Shown here one piece after another: positions 25,879-34,194 of a stretch of DNA of 64,000 nucleotides; within the stretch, counting starts at the first letter, position 1, and each line of letters begins with the position of its first letter. The position numbers and the translations under genes are program-made. Source of the DNA: Hyphomicrobiales bacterium (lineage in GTDB: Bacteria; Pseudomonadota; Alphaproteobacteria; Rhizobiales; Rhizobiaceae); NCBI GenBank assembly GCA_900471485.1, contig UCEU01000041.1:79896-143895 (forward strand). Reading direction: 5' to 3'. Below the pieces are notes generated by a model that was not told where the DNA came from, did no database searches, and worked only from the letters and a program-made list of their open reading frames with translations.

Positions 25879-26793
25879 TCAAAGCTCCTTGCGGATATCG
25901 ACGACGCGCAGGATGGCCGCGACCATCATCAGCACGACGATCAGAAGCACGACGGCGTTGGCGGCGGCAGCCGGATACTGCAGCAACGACATCTGGTTCT
26001 TCATCATCAGCGCCACCGATGCGCTCTGCCCGCCGGACATGACCTGCACCGTCGAGAAGTCGGCCATGACGAGCGTGACGACGAAGATCGAGCCGATGGC
26101 GATGCCGGGCTTGGCGAGCGGGATGACGACGTTCCAGAGGATCTGCCAGCCGCTGGCGCCGGCATCGCGCGCCGCCTCGAACAGCGAGCGATCGATGCGC
26201 ATCAGCGTGTTGAAGATCGGCGTCACCATGAACAGCGTGTAGAGATGCACCATGGCGAGCACCACGGCGAAATCGGAATAGAGCAGCCACTCGATCGGCT
26301 GCGGGATGATCCCCATCTTGATCAGCGCCGAATTGACCAGGCCATTGCGGCCGAGCACCGGGATCCAGGAGATCATGCGGATGATGTTCGATGTCATGAA
26401 CGGCACGGTGCAGACCAGAAACAGGATCATCTGCGTAGACGTGCGGCGGATGTGGAAGGCGAGGAAATAGGCGACCCAGAAACCGATGAAGACGGTGAGC
26501 GCCCAGACGATGACGGTGAATTTCAGCGTGTTCAGATAGGTCTTCCACGTCACCCACGAGCCGAGCGTCTCGGTGTAGTTCATCGTCAGGAAATCGGGAT
26601 AGAGCCCGGCGAAATCGTAGTCCCAGAAGCTGACCACCGCGATCATCGCGATCGGCAGGATGAAGAAGAAGCCGAGGATCAGGATCAGCGGCGTCGCCTG
26701 GAGATAGGAGGCAGCCCACGGCGCCAGCCGAAAGCCCGGGCTGCGCACCCGCTCAGTCGTCTCGTTTGTCTCTGCTGAAGCGATCGTCGCCAT
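25879..26793 (-). CDS. ABC transporter permease (PotB-like)
   Basis: The start is placed at ATG 26793, with AAGGGA nine bases upstream, giving 304 residues; the frame extends into the intergenic repeat but that part is not coding. Six membrane helices follow a cytoplasmic N-terminus of about 35 residues, and the EAARDAGASGWQILWNVVIP loop (about 205-225) marks a PotB-type permease. It follows the binding-protein gene after a 241-bp gap that holds a palindromic repeat. Confidence 0.9.
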   Translation of the reverse strand: MATIASAETNETTERVRSPGFRLAPWAASYLQATPLILILGFFFILPIAMIAVVSFWDYDFAGLYPDFLTMNYTETLGSWVTWKTYLNTLKFTVIVWALTVFIGFWVAYFLAFHIRRTSTQMILFLVCTVPFMTSNIIRMISWIPVLGRNGLVNSALIKMGIIPQPIEWLLYSDFAVVLAMVHLYTLFMVTPIFNTLMRIDRSLFEAARDAGASGWQILWNVVIPLAKPGIAIGSIFVVTLVMADFSTVQVMSGGQSASVALMMKNQMSLLQYPAAAANAVVLLIVVLMMVAAILRVVDIRKEL

Positions 26794-26831
26794 CGCTGAT
26801 CCCTTTCCAGTTGGCATTGCGTTGCGTGGCG

Positions 26832-26978
26832 CCCCCTCTGCCCTGCCGGGCACCTCCCCCACAGGTGGGCAGATTGGCTGGGCGCAACCGCTCGCTCCAC
26901 GCTTGTTGCTTGGGTGGGGAGCAGGCCACGAGCCGATCTCCCCCCTTGTGGGGGAGATGTCCGGCAGGACAGAGGGGG
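26832..26978. repeat. Long inverted repeat in SBP-permease gap
   Basis: The left arm (26832-about 26873) starts CCCCCTCTGCCCTGCCGGG and the right arm (about 26936-26978) ends with its imperfect complement CCGGCAGGACAGAGGGGG. Together they form an inverted repeat of about 42 bases per arm that encloses about 60 bases. The arms share CCTGCCGG, CTCCCCCACA and CTTGTGGGG words with the element at 12309-12438. It belongs to the rhizobial palindromic intergenic repeats and occupies the same place in its operon as that copy. Confidence 0.75.
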
Positions 26979-27034
26979 GGTAACCCACGGCAGAACCTCC
27001 CCTCCCGTATTGGAAGGGGAGATCCCAGATCGCC

Positions 27035-28333
27035 TTAAGCCGCGATGAACTCGTTCCAGCGGCGGACCATGTAGCGGTCCTCGTCCATGACGGAGTTCCA
27101 GCACGCGACATGGCCCATGCGCTCTTCGAACGAGCCGCCGTCGCGAACCGCACCGGCCTTCTCCATGACCTTGCCCTCGGGCGAAAGGATATCGCCCTTG
27201 GCGGCCTTGCCTTCGATCCAGTAGCCCCACTCGTCCTCGGTCATGAAGCCCTTGGCGGTGTCCATGCAGGCGGAGTAGTAGCCCTGGCGGTTGAGGTAGC
27301 CGCCGACCCAGCCGGAGGTGTACCAGTTGATGTACTCATAGGCCGCGTCGAGCTCGGCACCCTTGAGGTGCGAGGCAAGGCCGAGACCGCCGCCCCACGA
27401 GCGGTAGCCTTCCTTGAGCGGCTGGTACTTGCAGGCGATGCCCTTGGAACGGACAGCGGCAACCGCCGGCGACCACATGGACTGGATGACGACTTCGCCC
27501 GATGCCATCAGGTTGACCGACTCGTCGAACGACTTCCAGAAGGCGCGGAACTGGCCGTCCTGCTTGGCCTTGATCAGGAACTCGATCGTCTTGTCGATCT
27601 CTTCCTTGGTCATGTTGCCCTTGTCGGCATATTTGATGTTGCCGAGCGCTTCCATGATCATCGCGGCATCCATGATGCCGATCGAAGGGATGTTGAGGAT
27701 CGAGGTCTTGCCCTTGAACTTCGGGTCCATGATATCGGCCCAGGTCGAGATCTCGCGGCCGACGAGATCGGGACGGATGCCGAGCGTGTCGGCATTGTAG
27801 ATCGTCGGCATCATGGTGAAGAGTTCGGTCTCGCCCTTGGCGAAGGTCTTGGCATCCGCGCTCTCGACGTAACCGACGGTGTGCGGCGCGGTTCCCTGCG
27901 CGATCACGCTATCCGGCTTCAACTTGCCGTTCTTGAAGAGCGGAACGACCTTGTCGTAATATTTCAGCTTCTTCACATCCATCGGCTGGATGACGCCGGT
28001 CGGATAGACCTTCTTCAGGATCCAGTACTCGATGTCGGCGATATCGTAGCTGTCAGGCTGCGTCACTGCGCGCTGGGCGGCGGCGTCGGAATCGGTCGCC
28101 GTCATCTCGAGCGTGATGCCGAGGTCCTTCTTGCACTGCTCGGCAATGGCGTTGATGTTGGAAACGCCGGTGCCGAACTGGCGAAGCGTGATGTTCGACT
28201 GCGCCCAGATGGTCGGGAAGCCGGTGATCAGGCCGGAGCCGGCGGCTGCACCAAGAGCTGCAGCGCCCGTCTTCAGCAGGCTGCGGCGGGAAATCCCTGC
28301 TGCCGTCTTGGTCGTCTTCTTTTCAGTTGTCAT
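27035..28333 (-). CDS. ABC transporter solute-binding protein, Tat-exported
   Basis: The start at ATG 28333 gives 432 residues. The N-terminus has a twin-arginine signal, SRRSLLK (about residues 16-22), followed by an alanine/glycine-rich hydrophobic stretch and a WAQS cleavage region, so the protein is exported folded by the Tat pathway. The rest is a spermidine/putrescine-type (PotD-like) extracellular binding fold. It lies between the ATPase gene (31-bp gap) and the permeases. The compound bound is unknown; the downstream racemase suggests a cyclic amide or amino acid derivative. Confidence 0.88.
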   Translation of the reverse strand: MTTEKKTTKTAAGISRRSLLKTGAAALGAAAGSGLITGFPTIWAQSNITLRQFGTGVSNINAIAEQCKKDLGITLEMTATDSDAAAQRAVTQPDSYDIADIEYWILKKVYPTGVIQPMDVKKLKYYDKVVPLFKNGKLKPDSVIAQGTAPHTVGYVESADAKTFAKGETELFTMMPTIYNADTLGIRPDLVGREISTWADIMDPKFKGKTSILNIPSIGIMDAAMIMEALGNIKYADKGNMTKEEIDKTIEFLIKAKQDGQFRAFWKSFDESVNLMASGEVVIQSMWSPAVAAVRSKGIACKYQPLKEGYRSWGGGLGLASHLKGAELDAAYEYINWYTSGWVGGYLNRQGYYSACMDTAKGFMTEDEWGYWIEGKAAKGDILSPEGKVMEKAGAVRDGGSFEERMGHVACWNSVMDEDRYMVRRWNEFIAA

Positions 28334-28364
28334 GTCAGTTCCCCTTCTTTTTGGCTGGTGAGGT

Positions 28365-29447
28365 TCATGCACGGCCGAGGAGGACCGCGTCCTCCAGGGC
28401 CCAACTCAGAGACACCGCATCGCCGACCGATACGGGTTTGGCGAAGTAATCGCCGTCGCTCGCGATGACAGTGAAGTCGTCACTTCCCGCGCCGGCCACG
28501 GTGAGCTTCACCGAGGCGCCGCGATATTCGATGTTGGAGACGACGCCGTTGAAACCGAGCGTCTTGTCGGAAGCCGTATCGAGGCGCACCCGATCGGTGC
28601 GGATGCCGATATCGACGGGTTCGCCGGCAAGCCTTCCCTCGCCGCGCACCGAAAACGTCTGGCCACCCGGCGCCTCGAGCGCGATTGAGCCATCGCCGAC
28701 CGATGTGACGCGACCGGAGAGAACATTGTGATCGCCCATGAAGCGCGCCACGAAAGCGGTGGCCGGCTCCTCGAATACCTGACGCGGCGTCGCCGCCTGC
28801 TCGATCTTGCCGTCGTTCATGATGACGATGATATCGGCGAGCGCCATCGCCTCTTCCTGGCTGTGCGTCACATGCACGAAGGTGATGCCGAGCGTCTTCT
28901 GCAGCTTCTTGAGCTCGGCGCGCATGCGGATCTTCAGGAACGGATCGAGCGCCGACAAAGGCTCGTCGAGAAGCAGCGCCTCGGGATCGGTGATCAGCGC
29001 GCGGGCCAGCGCCACGCGCTGCTGCTGGCCGCCGGAAAGCTGCGCCGGACGCCTGTTGGCATAGGCCTCCATCTGCATCAGCTTCAGCATCTCCAGCGCC
29101 TTGGCCCGCCGCTCCTCCTTCTCCACGCCCTTCATCTTCAGGCTGAAGGCGACATTGTCGATCAGGTCGAGATGCGGAAAAAGCGCGTAGGACTGGAACA
29201 TCATCGCCGTGCCGCGCTTGGCCGGCGGAAAATCGGTGACAACGGTATTGCCGAGGCGGATATCGCCCGACGAAATGCTCTCGTGACCGGCAATCATCCG
29301 GAGCGTCGACGTCTTGCCGCAGCCCGACGGCCCCAGGAAGCAGCAATAGGACCCGGCCGGTATCTTCAGGCTGATCGCGTGCACGGCGGTGGTTGCGCCA
29401 TACACCTTGGAAACGGATGCAATATCGATCTCTGCCGCTTTCGACAT
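28365..29447 (-). CDS. ABC transporter ATP-binding protein (PotA-like)
   Basis: The start is ATG 29447 with GGGGAAG upstream, giving 360 residues. Walker A GPSGCGKTS (39-47), LSGGQQQR (about 140-147), Walker B ALLLDEPLSALD (about 159-170) and VTHSQEEAM are all present; the usual aspartate after the switch histidine is serine here. A TOBE-type C-terminal domain covers the last 110 residues. It is the first gene of the leftward seven-gene unit and is divergent from the GntR/FCD regulator. Confidence 0.92.
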   Translation of the reverse strand: MSKAAEIDIASVSKVYGATTAVHAISLKIPAGSYCCFLGPSGCGKTSTLRMIAGHESISSGDIRLGNTVVTDFPPAKRGTAMMFQSYALFPHLDLIDNVAFSLKMKGVEKEERRAKALEMLKLMQMEAYANRRPAQLSGGQQQRVALARALITDPEALLLDEPLSALDPFLKIRMRAELKKLQKTLGITFVHVTHSQEEAMALADIIVIMNDGKIEQAATPRQVFEEPATAFVARFMGDHNVLSGRVTSVGDGSIALEAPGGQTFSVRGEGRLAGEPVDIGIRTDRVRLDTASDKTLGFNGVVSNIEYRGASVKLTVAGAGSDDFTVIASDGDYFAKPVSVGDAVSLSWALEDAVLLGRA

Positions 29448-29620
29448 CAGTGTCTTCCCCTGTTCGAGAAAGACAATGCATCTGCCGTGCCAAGTTCTGC
29501 TGCATCGCATCAAGCCATTGCATCATATCGATTATTTGACTTCAGCAATAGAAAGGCGCATTTTTGGACAGAAATCAGACTGCACAGGAAATAGGCTATC
29601 GTCCGCAATTCGCGCAAAAA

Positions 29621-29632
29621 ATCGTATACAAT
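29621..29632. promoter_or_regulatory. GntR/FCD-type operator candidate
   Basis: ATCGTATACAAT is a palindrome with one mismatch around GTATAC, the form expected for FadR-subfamily GntR regulators (GT-N2-AC core). It lies 87 bp upstream of the divergent GntR gene and about 175 bp upstream of the ATPase gene. Confidence 0.5.
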
Positions 29633-29718
29633 TTAGCCGCAGCTTTGCGTGCAAAATCCATTTAACTTTTGAGACGAAGCCGGATATCATCCCGGCAACG
29701 ACAAGGTATTCCATTTCC

Positions 29719-30435
29719 ATGAAATCAGCCGCAAAAGCCGTCGAGACGACGGCGGACGACACCGCCGAGACCGGCAGCCAGCAGATACGCGACGCCATCC
29801 GCGACGCCATCGTCGAGCGGCGGCTGTCGCCCGGCACCAAGTTGTCGGAAAGCGATGTCGGCAATCTCTTCAATGTCAGCCGCACGCTGGCGCGCTCGGC
29901 CCTGCAGGCGCTCGCCTATGAGGGCCTCGTCAGCGTCGAGAAGAACCGCGGCGCCTTCGTGGCCTACCCCTCGCCCGACGAAGCCCGACAGATATTCGCC
30001 GCCCGCCGGCTGATCGAACCCGGCATCCTGCGCGAGGCGGCGGCAAGGATCACGCCCTCGCAGATCCAGCACCTGAGACAGCTTTTGATCGAGGAAGGCC
30101 GCCTGATGGGCGAGCGCGGCCAGACCGCGCGGCGCGCGGAGATCAAGGCCTCGGGCGATTTTCACCTGACGCTGGCGTCAATATCCGGCAATACGATCAT
30201 GCAACGTTTCATGGATGAGCTGGTCGCCCGCTCATCGCTGGTGATCGCGCTCTACGGCCAATCGACCGTCTCGAGCTGCGGCCACTCCGAGCACGGCGAC
30301 ATCGTGGACGCCATCGAGCGCAAGGATCTCGATAAAGCATGCCAGCTGATGCTGCATCACATCGCCCATATCGAGGCGGATCTTGATTTGCGGGAGCAGA
30401 AGAGCGTCGGGCTGAAGGAAGCCTTCGATCTCTAA
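29719..30435 (+). CDS. GntR family regulator with FCD domain
   Basis: The start is ATG 29719, giving 238 residues; the frame upstream runs through the promoter and is not coding. A winged helix-turn-helix (about 25-90, with LSESDVGNLFNVSRTLARSAL) is followed by an all-helical FCD effector domain (about 95-225) that has the metal-binding histidine pattern (HLTLASISGN, HSEHGDIVDAI, HHIAHIE). FadR-subfamily members usually sense carboxylic acids or amino acids. It is divergent from the importer-racemase operon and probably controls it. Confidence 0.9.
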   Translation: MKSAAKAVETTADDTAETGSQQIRDAIRDAIVERRLSPGTKLSESDVGNLFNVSRTLARSALQALAYEGLVSVEKNRGAFVAYPSPDEARQIFAARRLIEPGILREAAARITPSQIQHLRQLLIEEGRLMGERGQTARRAEIKASGDFHLTLASISGNTIMQRFMDELVARSSLVIALYGQSTVSSCGHSEHGDIVDAIERKDLDKACQLMLHHIAHIEADLDLREQKSVGLKEAFDL

Positions 30436-30539
30436 AGCGCGTCGCGATCTTTCAGATTCGCTCGTTGCGCTTCAGGTCTTTGTTTTCTCGCATGCCTTCA
30501 TCCCGAAGCCGGTGACCACTTCCGGGAGGCATGCTTTAG
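30436..30539. repeat. Rhizobial intergenic repeat after GntR gene
   Basis: Immediately after the GntR stop codon there is a block starting AGCGCGTCGCGATCTTTCAG and ending GGCATGCTTTAG. It contains the arms GCATGCC (from 30490) and GGCATGC (30528-30534) and an inner CCCGAAG/CTTCCGGG pairing. I recognise the form as a widespread short repeat of rhizobial genomes. It may act as the gene's 3' hairpin. Confidence 0.6.
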
Positions 30540-30609
30540 AACCATCGCCGGCGGACAGCGCCTGCAGATGGGCAATGGATCGCGACCGGAAAAGCCGCGA
30601 TCCATGAAA

Positions 30610-30993
30610 TCAGCGGCGCGAACGGCTTTCGTCGGCCTGAGCGGCAACCGCGGCGATATCGGTTCCCCCATTCGCCAGCAGACGCTTGCGAACGAGCACG
30701 CCCATGACGCGGGCGGCGGTGGAGAAGGTCATCTGGTCGAGCGGCCCCTCGCCCTCCCAGGGCTTGGTGAGCCGTTCGGTGACGGCGCCGACGATGTTCA
30801 TCGGCACGATATCGTCGCACTGGCGCATGGCATCGAAGACCTGACTGATGGGAACGACGCGGCCTTCGAATGTCACGATCGGAACGGTGAGTTCCGCATC
30901 CCACTCTTCAAACGCATAAAGCGCTTCGCGGAAGAGTTCTTGCAGGGTGAACGGGGCGTGTCCGTTATGAAGCGGCGGCAAGGCATTCGACAT
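30610..30993 (-). CDS. Hypothetical protein
   Basis: The start is ATG 30993 with AGAGGAGAC upstream, giving 127 residues. The sequence is soluble and mostly helical with a VPIVTFEGRVVPISQVFDAMRQ stretch; no signal peptide or membrane helix is seen. I do not recognise a family. It is a single gene, with the upstream 248 bp containing only an AT-rich region (TTATAGTGTAATA near 31098) that may hold its promoter. Confidence 0.6.
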   Translation of the reverse strand: MSNALPPLHNGHAPFTLQELFREALYAFEEWDAELTVPIVTFEGRVVPISQVFDAMRQCDDIVPMNIVGAVTERLTKPWEGEGPLDQMTFSTAARVMGVLVRKRLLANGGTDIAAVAAQADESRSRR

Positions 30994-31241
30994 GTCTGTC
31001 TCCTCTTGTAGGATAAGTCCATTCCTCCTCATCGGTCGGCAATAACGCGGGAAACAGAACTCAGGTTCCCGTTCCGGACCGAATTAACACGATAGATGTT
31101 ATAGTGTAATACGGCCGTGATAAAGCCTTTTATCCGCCACAGTCGCAAACAGGCCATATCGCAAAAAGATAAGCCGTTGATATCATTCAAGATACCAACG
31201 GCCTCACAAATGCTTCAAAAGCGCTCAGGCGCGCCTGAACG

Positions 31242-31985
31242 TCACTGCGCGATGGCGAATGTGACGTTGACGCTGATGTTGTAGCTGGTCTCGCCGCCCT
31301 GGATCGGCACCGATGAATCGGCCCCTTCCTTCATCATCGCGGCGCGGTAGACAGGCACCGGCTGCGGGCGCGGCGAACTCTCGTTGATCTCAATGACGCG
31401 CCCGACCTTGACGCCGGCGGCCTCGGCGAGTGTCTTCGCCTTCTTGACGGCGTCGGCGACCGCGTTCTTGCGCGCCTCTTCCATGGCCGCCTCGGGCTTG
31501 TCGTTGGTGAACTGGATATCGCCGCCCTGGTTGACGCCGAGCGTCACGGCCTCGTCGATGACGGCGCCGAGCTTGGAGAGATCACGCACCCGGACGCTCA
31601 GCGAATTCGACACCTGGTAGCCGATCAGCTCCGGCGGCTTCGGCTGCCCGTCGGTGCCCTGCGGATAGTTGAACTGCGGCTGCACCGAGAAGCCGGAGGT
31701 CTGCAGGTCACGCTCGGCGATCCCCGCCTTCTTCAAGGCCGCGAGCACGTCGCCCATCGCCTTGTTGTTCTCATCGAGCGCCTCGCGCGCGGTCTTCGCC
31801 TGCTTGACCACGGAAAGCCCGAGCACCGCCATGTCAGGCGTCGTCGTTGCCCGCCCCTCGCCGGCCACCGAAATGACGGCTTCGCGCGGCGACGCATCGG
31901 CGGCAACGGCCGGCACCGCGCCGAACCCGGCAAGCGGCAGGCCAACCAAGAGGCCCAAAGCGATCATTCTGGTGTTCGAAGACAT
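31242..31985 (-). CDS. SIMPL-domain (DUF541) periplasmic protein
   Basis: The 247-residue protein has a Sec signal peptide (about 28 residues, ending AVAADA) followed by the SIMPL/DUF541 domain: ISVAGEGRATTTPDMAVLGLSV at the start, YQVSNSLSVRVRDLSKLGAVID in the middle and a C-terminal YNISVNVTFAI strand. Relatives include the Brucella BP26/OMP28 periplasmic antigen, which forms oligomeric rings; the function is not established. It stands alone upstream of the tRNA gene on the opposite strand. Confidence 0.85.
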   Translation of the reverse strand: MSSNTRMIALGLLVGLPLAGFGAVPAVAADASPREAVISVAGEGRATTTPDMAVLGLSVVKQAKTAREALDENNKAMGDVLAALKKAGIAERDLQTSGFSVQPQFNYPQGTDGQPKPPELIGYQVSNSLSVRVRDLSKLGAVIDEAVTLGVNQGGDIQFTNDKPEAAMEEARKNAVADAVKKAKTLAEAAGVKVGRVIEINESSPRPQPVPVYRAAMMKEGADSSVPIQGGETSYNISVNVTFAIAQ

Positions 31986-32137
31986 GTTTCACTCCCTGAT
32001 TGCGAACTATGTTCCCGTCTTGACGCTCGATTGTGAAGCTATTGCGGCAGTCACTTGTTCCCGCTCAAGAATTACGTTAGAGCGAAACCGTCCCGGCGAA
32101 CCATTGCGCCGGACACCTTGGCGACCATGACGCCAAA

Positions 32138-32213
32138 GGGCCTGTAGCTCAATGGTTAGAGCCGGCGGCTCATAACCGCTTGGTTGGGGGTTCGAGTCCC
32201 TCCGGGCCCACCA
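32138..32213 (+). tRNA. tRNA with CAT anticodon, probably tRNA-Ile2
   Basis: All arms fold. The acceptor GGGCCTG pairs with CGGGCCC (one G-T pair), the D-arm contains TAGCTCAATGGTTAGAG, and the anticodon stem GGCGG/CCGCT encloses the loop CTCATAA with CAT at 32171-32173. The T-arm is GGGGGTTCGAGTCCCTC, and discriminator A plus encoded CCA end at 32213. The CAT anticodon fits elongator Met, or Ile2 after lysidine modification; the anticodon-arm pattern resembles Ile2 of other bacteria. Confidence 0.93.
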
Positions 32214-32596
32214 TCACGTCCATACGCGTCCCATACGGTCCATGGCCGTCCCATAGAGACCCGCATTTCCGGGCTTTTCGAGACGCCGTGGGACGCCCCA
32301 GCGCTGCACTTTGTTGGTATGAGATTCCGTTCGTCATCGCGCGCGCATCTTCGGATCAAACGATTGATCTGATTCGCTTTTCTCCAGAATCGCGCATCAA
32401 CTGGCTGCCGTTAATTGATGTCCGGTAAGTGCCACCAGGCAAATCAAGTCAACAATTAGTTGAATAGGCAACCGCTAATTCGGTAGAATCTCAACACACC
32501 AATTGACGCGGGCAGTGCCTGCCGCGGAAAGGCAAGTGGAGAAGCCAAGCGTTCGTGAGCCTCCGGCCGATTTGATTCCAGCTTTACCGGGCAGAC
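32214..32596. other. Non-coding stretch downstream of the tRNA
   Basis: No convincing gene is seen in about 380 bp. A GTCCCATA word recurs in GTCCCATACGGTCC and GTCCCATAGAG just after the tRNA. From about 32340 the composition turns AT-richer (GATCAAACGATTGATCTGAT). A minus-strand open frame that runs back into the tRNA is an artefact. The stretch marks the start of a region unlike its surroundings. Confidence 0.5.
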
Positions 32597-32935
32597 ATGC
32601 ACCCATCTGCTCGTCGCCTCGAAAGCGAGAGTAACGCGCGGCGGGCGGACCAACTCAAACGCGACCATGGCGCTGTATTCCCACCAGTAGGAACCCCTCT
32701 ATACTCCGTTCCCATTCGCTTTCGTGAGGACTGCCCTTTGGAGACGGGCCGTGTGGCCATTGACACCAGCCTAGACGGTAGTCTCTTGCCACCCTTGACC
32801 AACGCCGGCTTTGTCTATGCCTTCCACGATAAATACGATCAAGACGTGTATACGTCTGCCAAAGATAAATTTTTCAGCCATCAGGCCGCGATGGATGAGC
32901 GTGACCGTCGAAGGGCTGTTAAAGGAAGACGCTAA
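32597..32935 (+). CDS. Doubtful ORF or gene remnant next to the tRNA
   Basis: The frame encodes 112 residues with a hydrophilic C-terminal half (YDQDVYTSAKDKFFSHQAAM) that looks protein-like, but no ribosome site precedes ATG 32597. A second frame overlaps its end: ATG 32895 opens a 38-residue peptide rich in charged helix (EGLLKEDAKRIELDVLMKRI) ending at 33011. The two could be pieces of one gene broken by a frameshift near 32890, or neither may be real. No family is recognised. Confidence 0.3.
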   Translation: MHPSARRLESESNARRADQLKRDHGAVFPPVGTPLYSVPIRFREDCPLETGRVAIDTSLDGSLLPPLTNAGFVYAFHDKYDQDVYTSAKDKFFSHQAAMDERDRRRAVKGRR

Positions 32936-33126
32936 ACGGATCGAACTGGATGTACTCATGAAGCGGATTTTTGCCGCCACGGAGCAACACCTTAAGGCTG
33001 AAGACGAGTAGTGGCCCACACTTACCTTTTGACAACACACTCATTGGGAAGCGCCACAACATCGTTTCTGTTCAACGGTTTGCTGTTCCATGTTATTCCT
33101 CGACTCAGTTCTTCGGGTGGGGTTCA

Positions 33127-34194
33127 ATGGCAACAGTTGTAAGCATTACGAGTGAGGATGACGCATGGCGCGTGCTGAGCGACATCCTAAATAACAAGAT
33201 TGACGCCGATGACGTAGAATTGGATTTCGGCGACGCCAAGTGGGCGAAAGTCCACTTAAACTACAAGGGTGAGATTTTCCATCAGACCGTCACCGCCTCA
33301 ATGATGCGCGGAATGGTGGAGTATCAAGCCGCCTTCTATCGAACCGCCGCGCTGCTCATCAAAGACGATGCTCGCACGAACAGGCTGACCGATCAGGAGA
33401 AAGACGACCTCGAACTTGTCTTTAAGGTCGAAGAAGGAAGTTCCGAACTCAACGCCGAAGCAGCGGAACAGCTAAAGGGCGTCTTAGGTAAGTGTGTTGA
33501 CAAAATGAGCGACAAACAAGTTCTGACGGCGGTCATCGTCGTGGCGCTCCTATTTTTCGGCAGCCCTCAAGTTGCGAACTACCTGAACAACGACGTCGAG
33601 AAAACGCGCATCGAGACCGCGTTCAAAGAAGAAACCGCTCGCATCGAGGCGGAAACTAAGCGTCAGGAAATCGCAAGCACAGAGCGCCGTGACACGCTAC
33701 AGGTGATCAAGGACTTGGTGCAGGAGAACAAACGCAAGACCGACCTGCTTGAACAAGCATATAAGGAATCCGAGGCTGCGAAACGCGTTGGAGAACTGAA
33801 CCGAGAAGCCGTGGACGAAATCCTTCGGAACAGTTCAAAGGCTGAAGAGGTGACGATCCAGGGTGTTACCCTTCAGCAGAATCTCATTCGAGAGATCACG
33901 CGCTCACAACGCTCAAGTTCGAAGGATGTGGTTATCAAGGATCAGTTCCTGGTGGTCGGGGTGGTATCCGAAGATGACTACAGCTTCGTCGTCCGCTTAC
34001 AACGCGTGACCACCGGGGAGGTTATCGTCGCGACTTTGGACGACCCCCTTCTGAGTGCGAAGCACCACAAGGCCATCCAGCAAGCAGAATGGAAACGTGC
34101 CGCCGTAATGGTCCACATCTCCGCGCGCCATGTCGGGGATGCCTATAAGGACGCGAAGATTCTGCGTGCTTTCACCCCACGCAAGCGGTCATGA
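33127..34194 (+). CDS. Unknown membrane-anchored coiled-coil protein
   Basis: ATG 33127 follows a GGGTGGGG ribosome site and gives 355 residues; the frame upstream of it is not supported. The layout is an N-terminal soluble domain of about 125 residues, a single membrane helix (about 131-147, VLTAVIVVALLFFG), a long charged coiled coil (about 155-245, rich in E, K, R and A) and a C-terminal beta-rich domain (about 275-350, DQFLVVGVVSEDDYSFVVRL). I do not recognise the family. The last four bases overlap the next gene (ATGA), so the two products are made together. The base composition is less GC-rich than the neighbours (32 of 60 in 33601-33660). Confidence 0.75.
   Translation: MATVVSITSEDDAWRVLSDILNNKIDADDVELDFGDAKWAKVHLNYKGEIFHQTVTASMMRGMVEYQAAFYRTAALLIKDDARTNRLTDQEKDDLELVFKVEEGSSELNAEAAEQLKGVLGKCVDKMSDKQVLTAVIVVALLFFGSPQVANYLNNDVEKTRIETAFKEETARIEAETKRQEIASTERRDTLQVIKDLVQENKRKTDLLEQAYKESEAAKRVGELNREAVDEILRNSSKAEEVTIQGVTLQQNLIREITRSQRSSSKDVVIKDQFLVVGVVSEDDYSFVVRLQRVTTGEVIVATLDDPLLSAKHHKAIQQAEWKRAAVMVHISARHVGDAYKDAKILRAFTPRKRS

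Noticed and set aside
32156..32359. A 67-codon minus-strand frame ending in a GGTRTPNQAVMSRRL-like string
   Set aside because: This string is the known translation artefact of the complement of a tRNA T-arm and anticodon region; the frame overlaps the tRNA gene.
32771..33040. An 89-codon minus-strand frame near the island start
   Set aside because: It overlaps a more protein-like plus-strand frame, has no ribosome site and is cysteine- and serine-rich without domain features.
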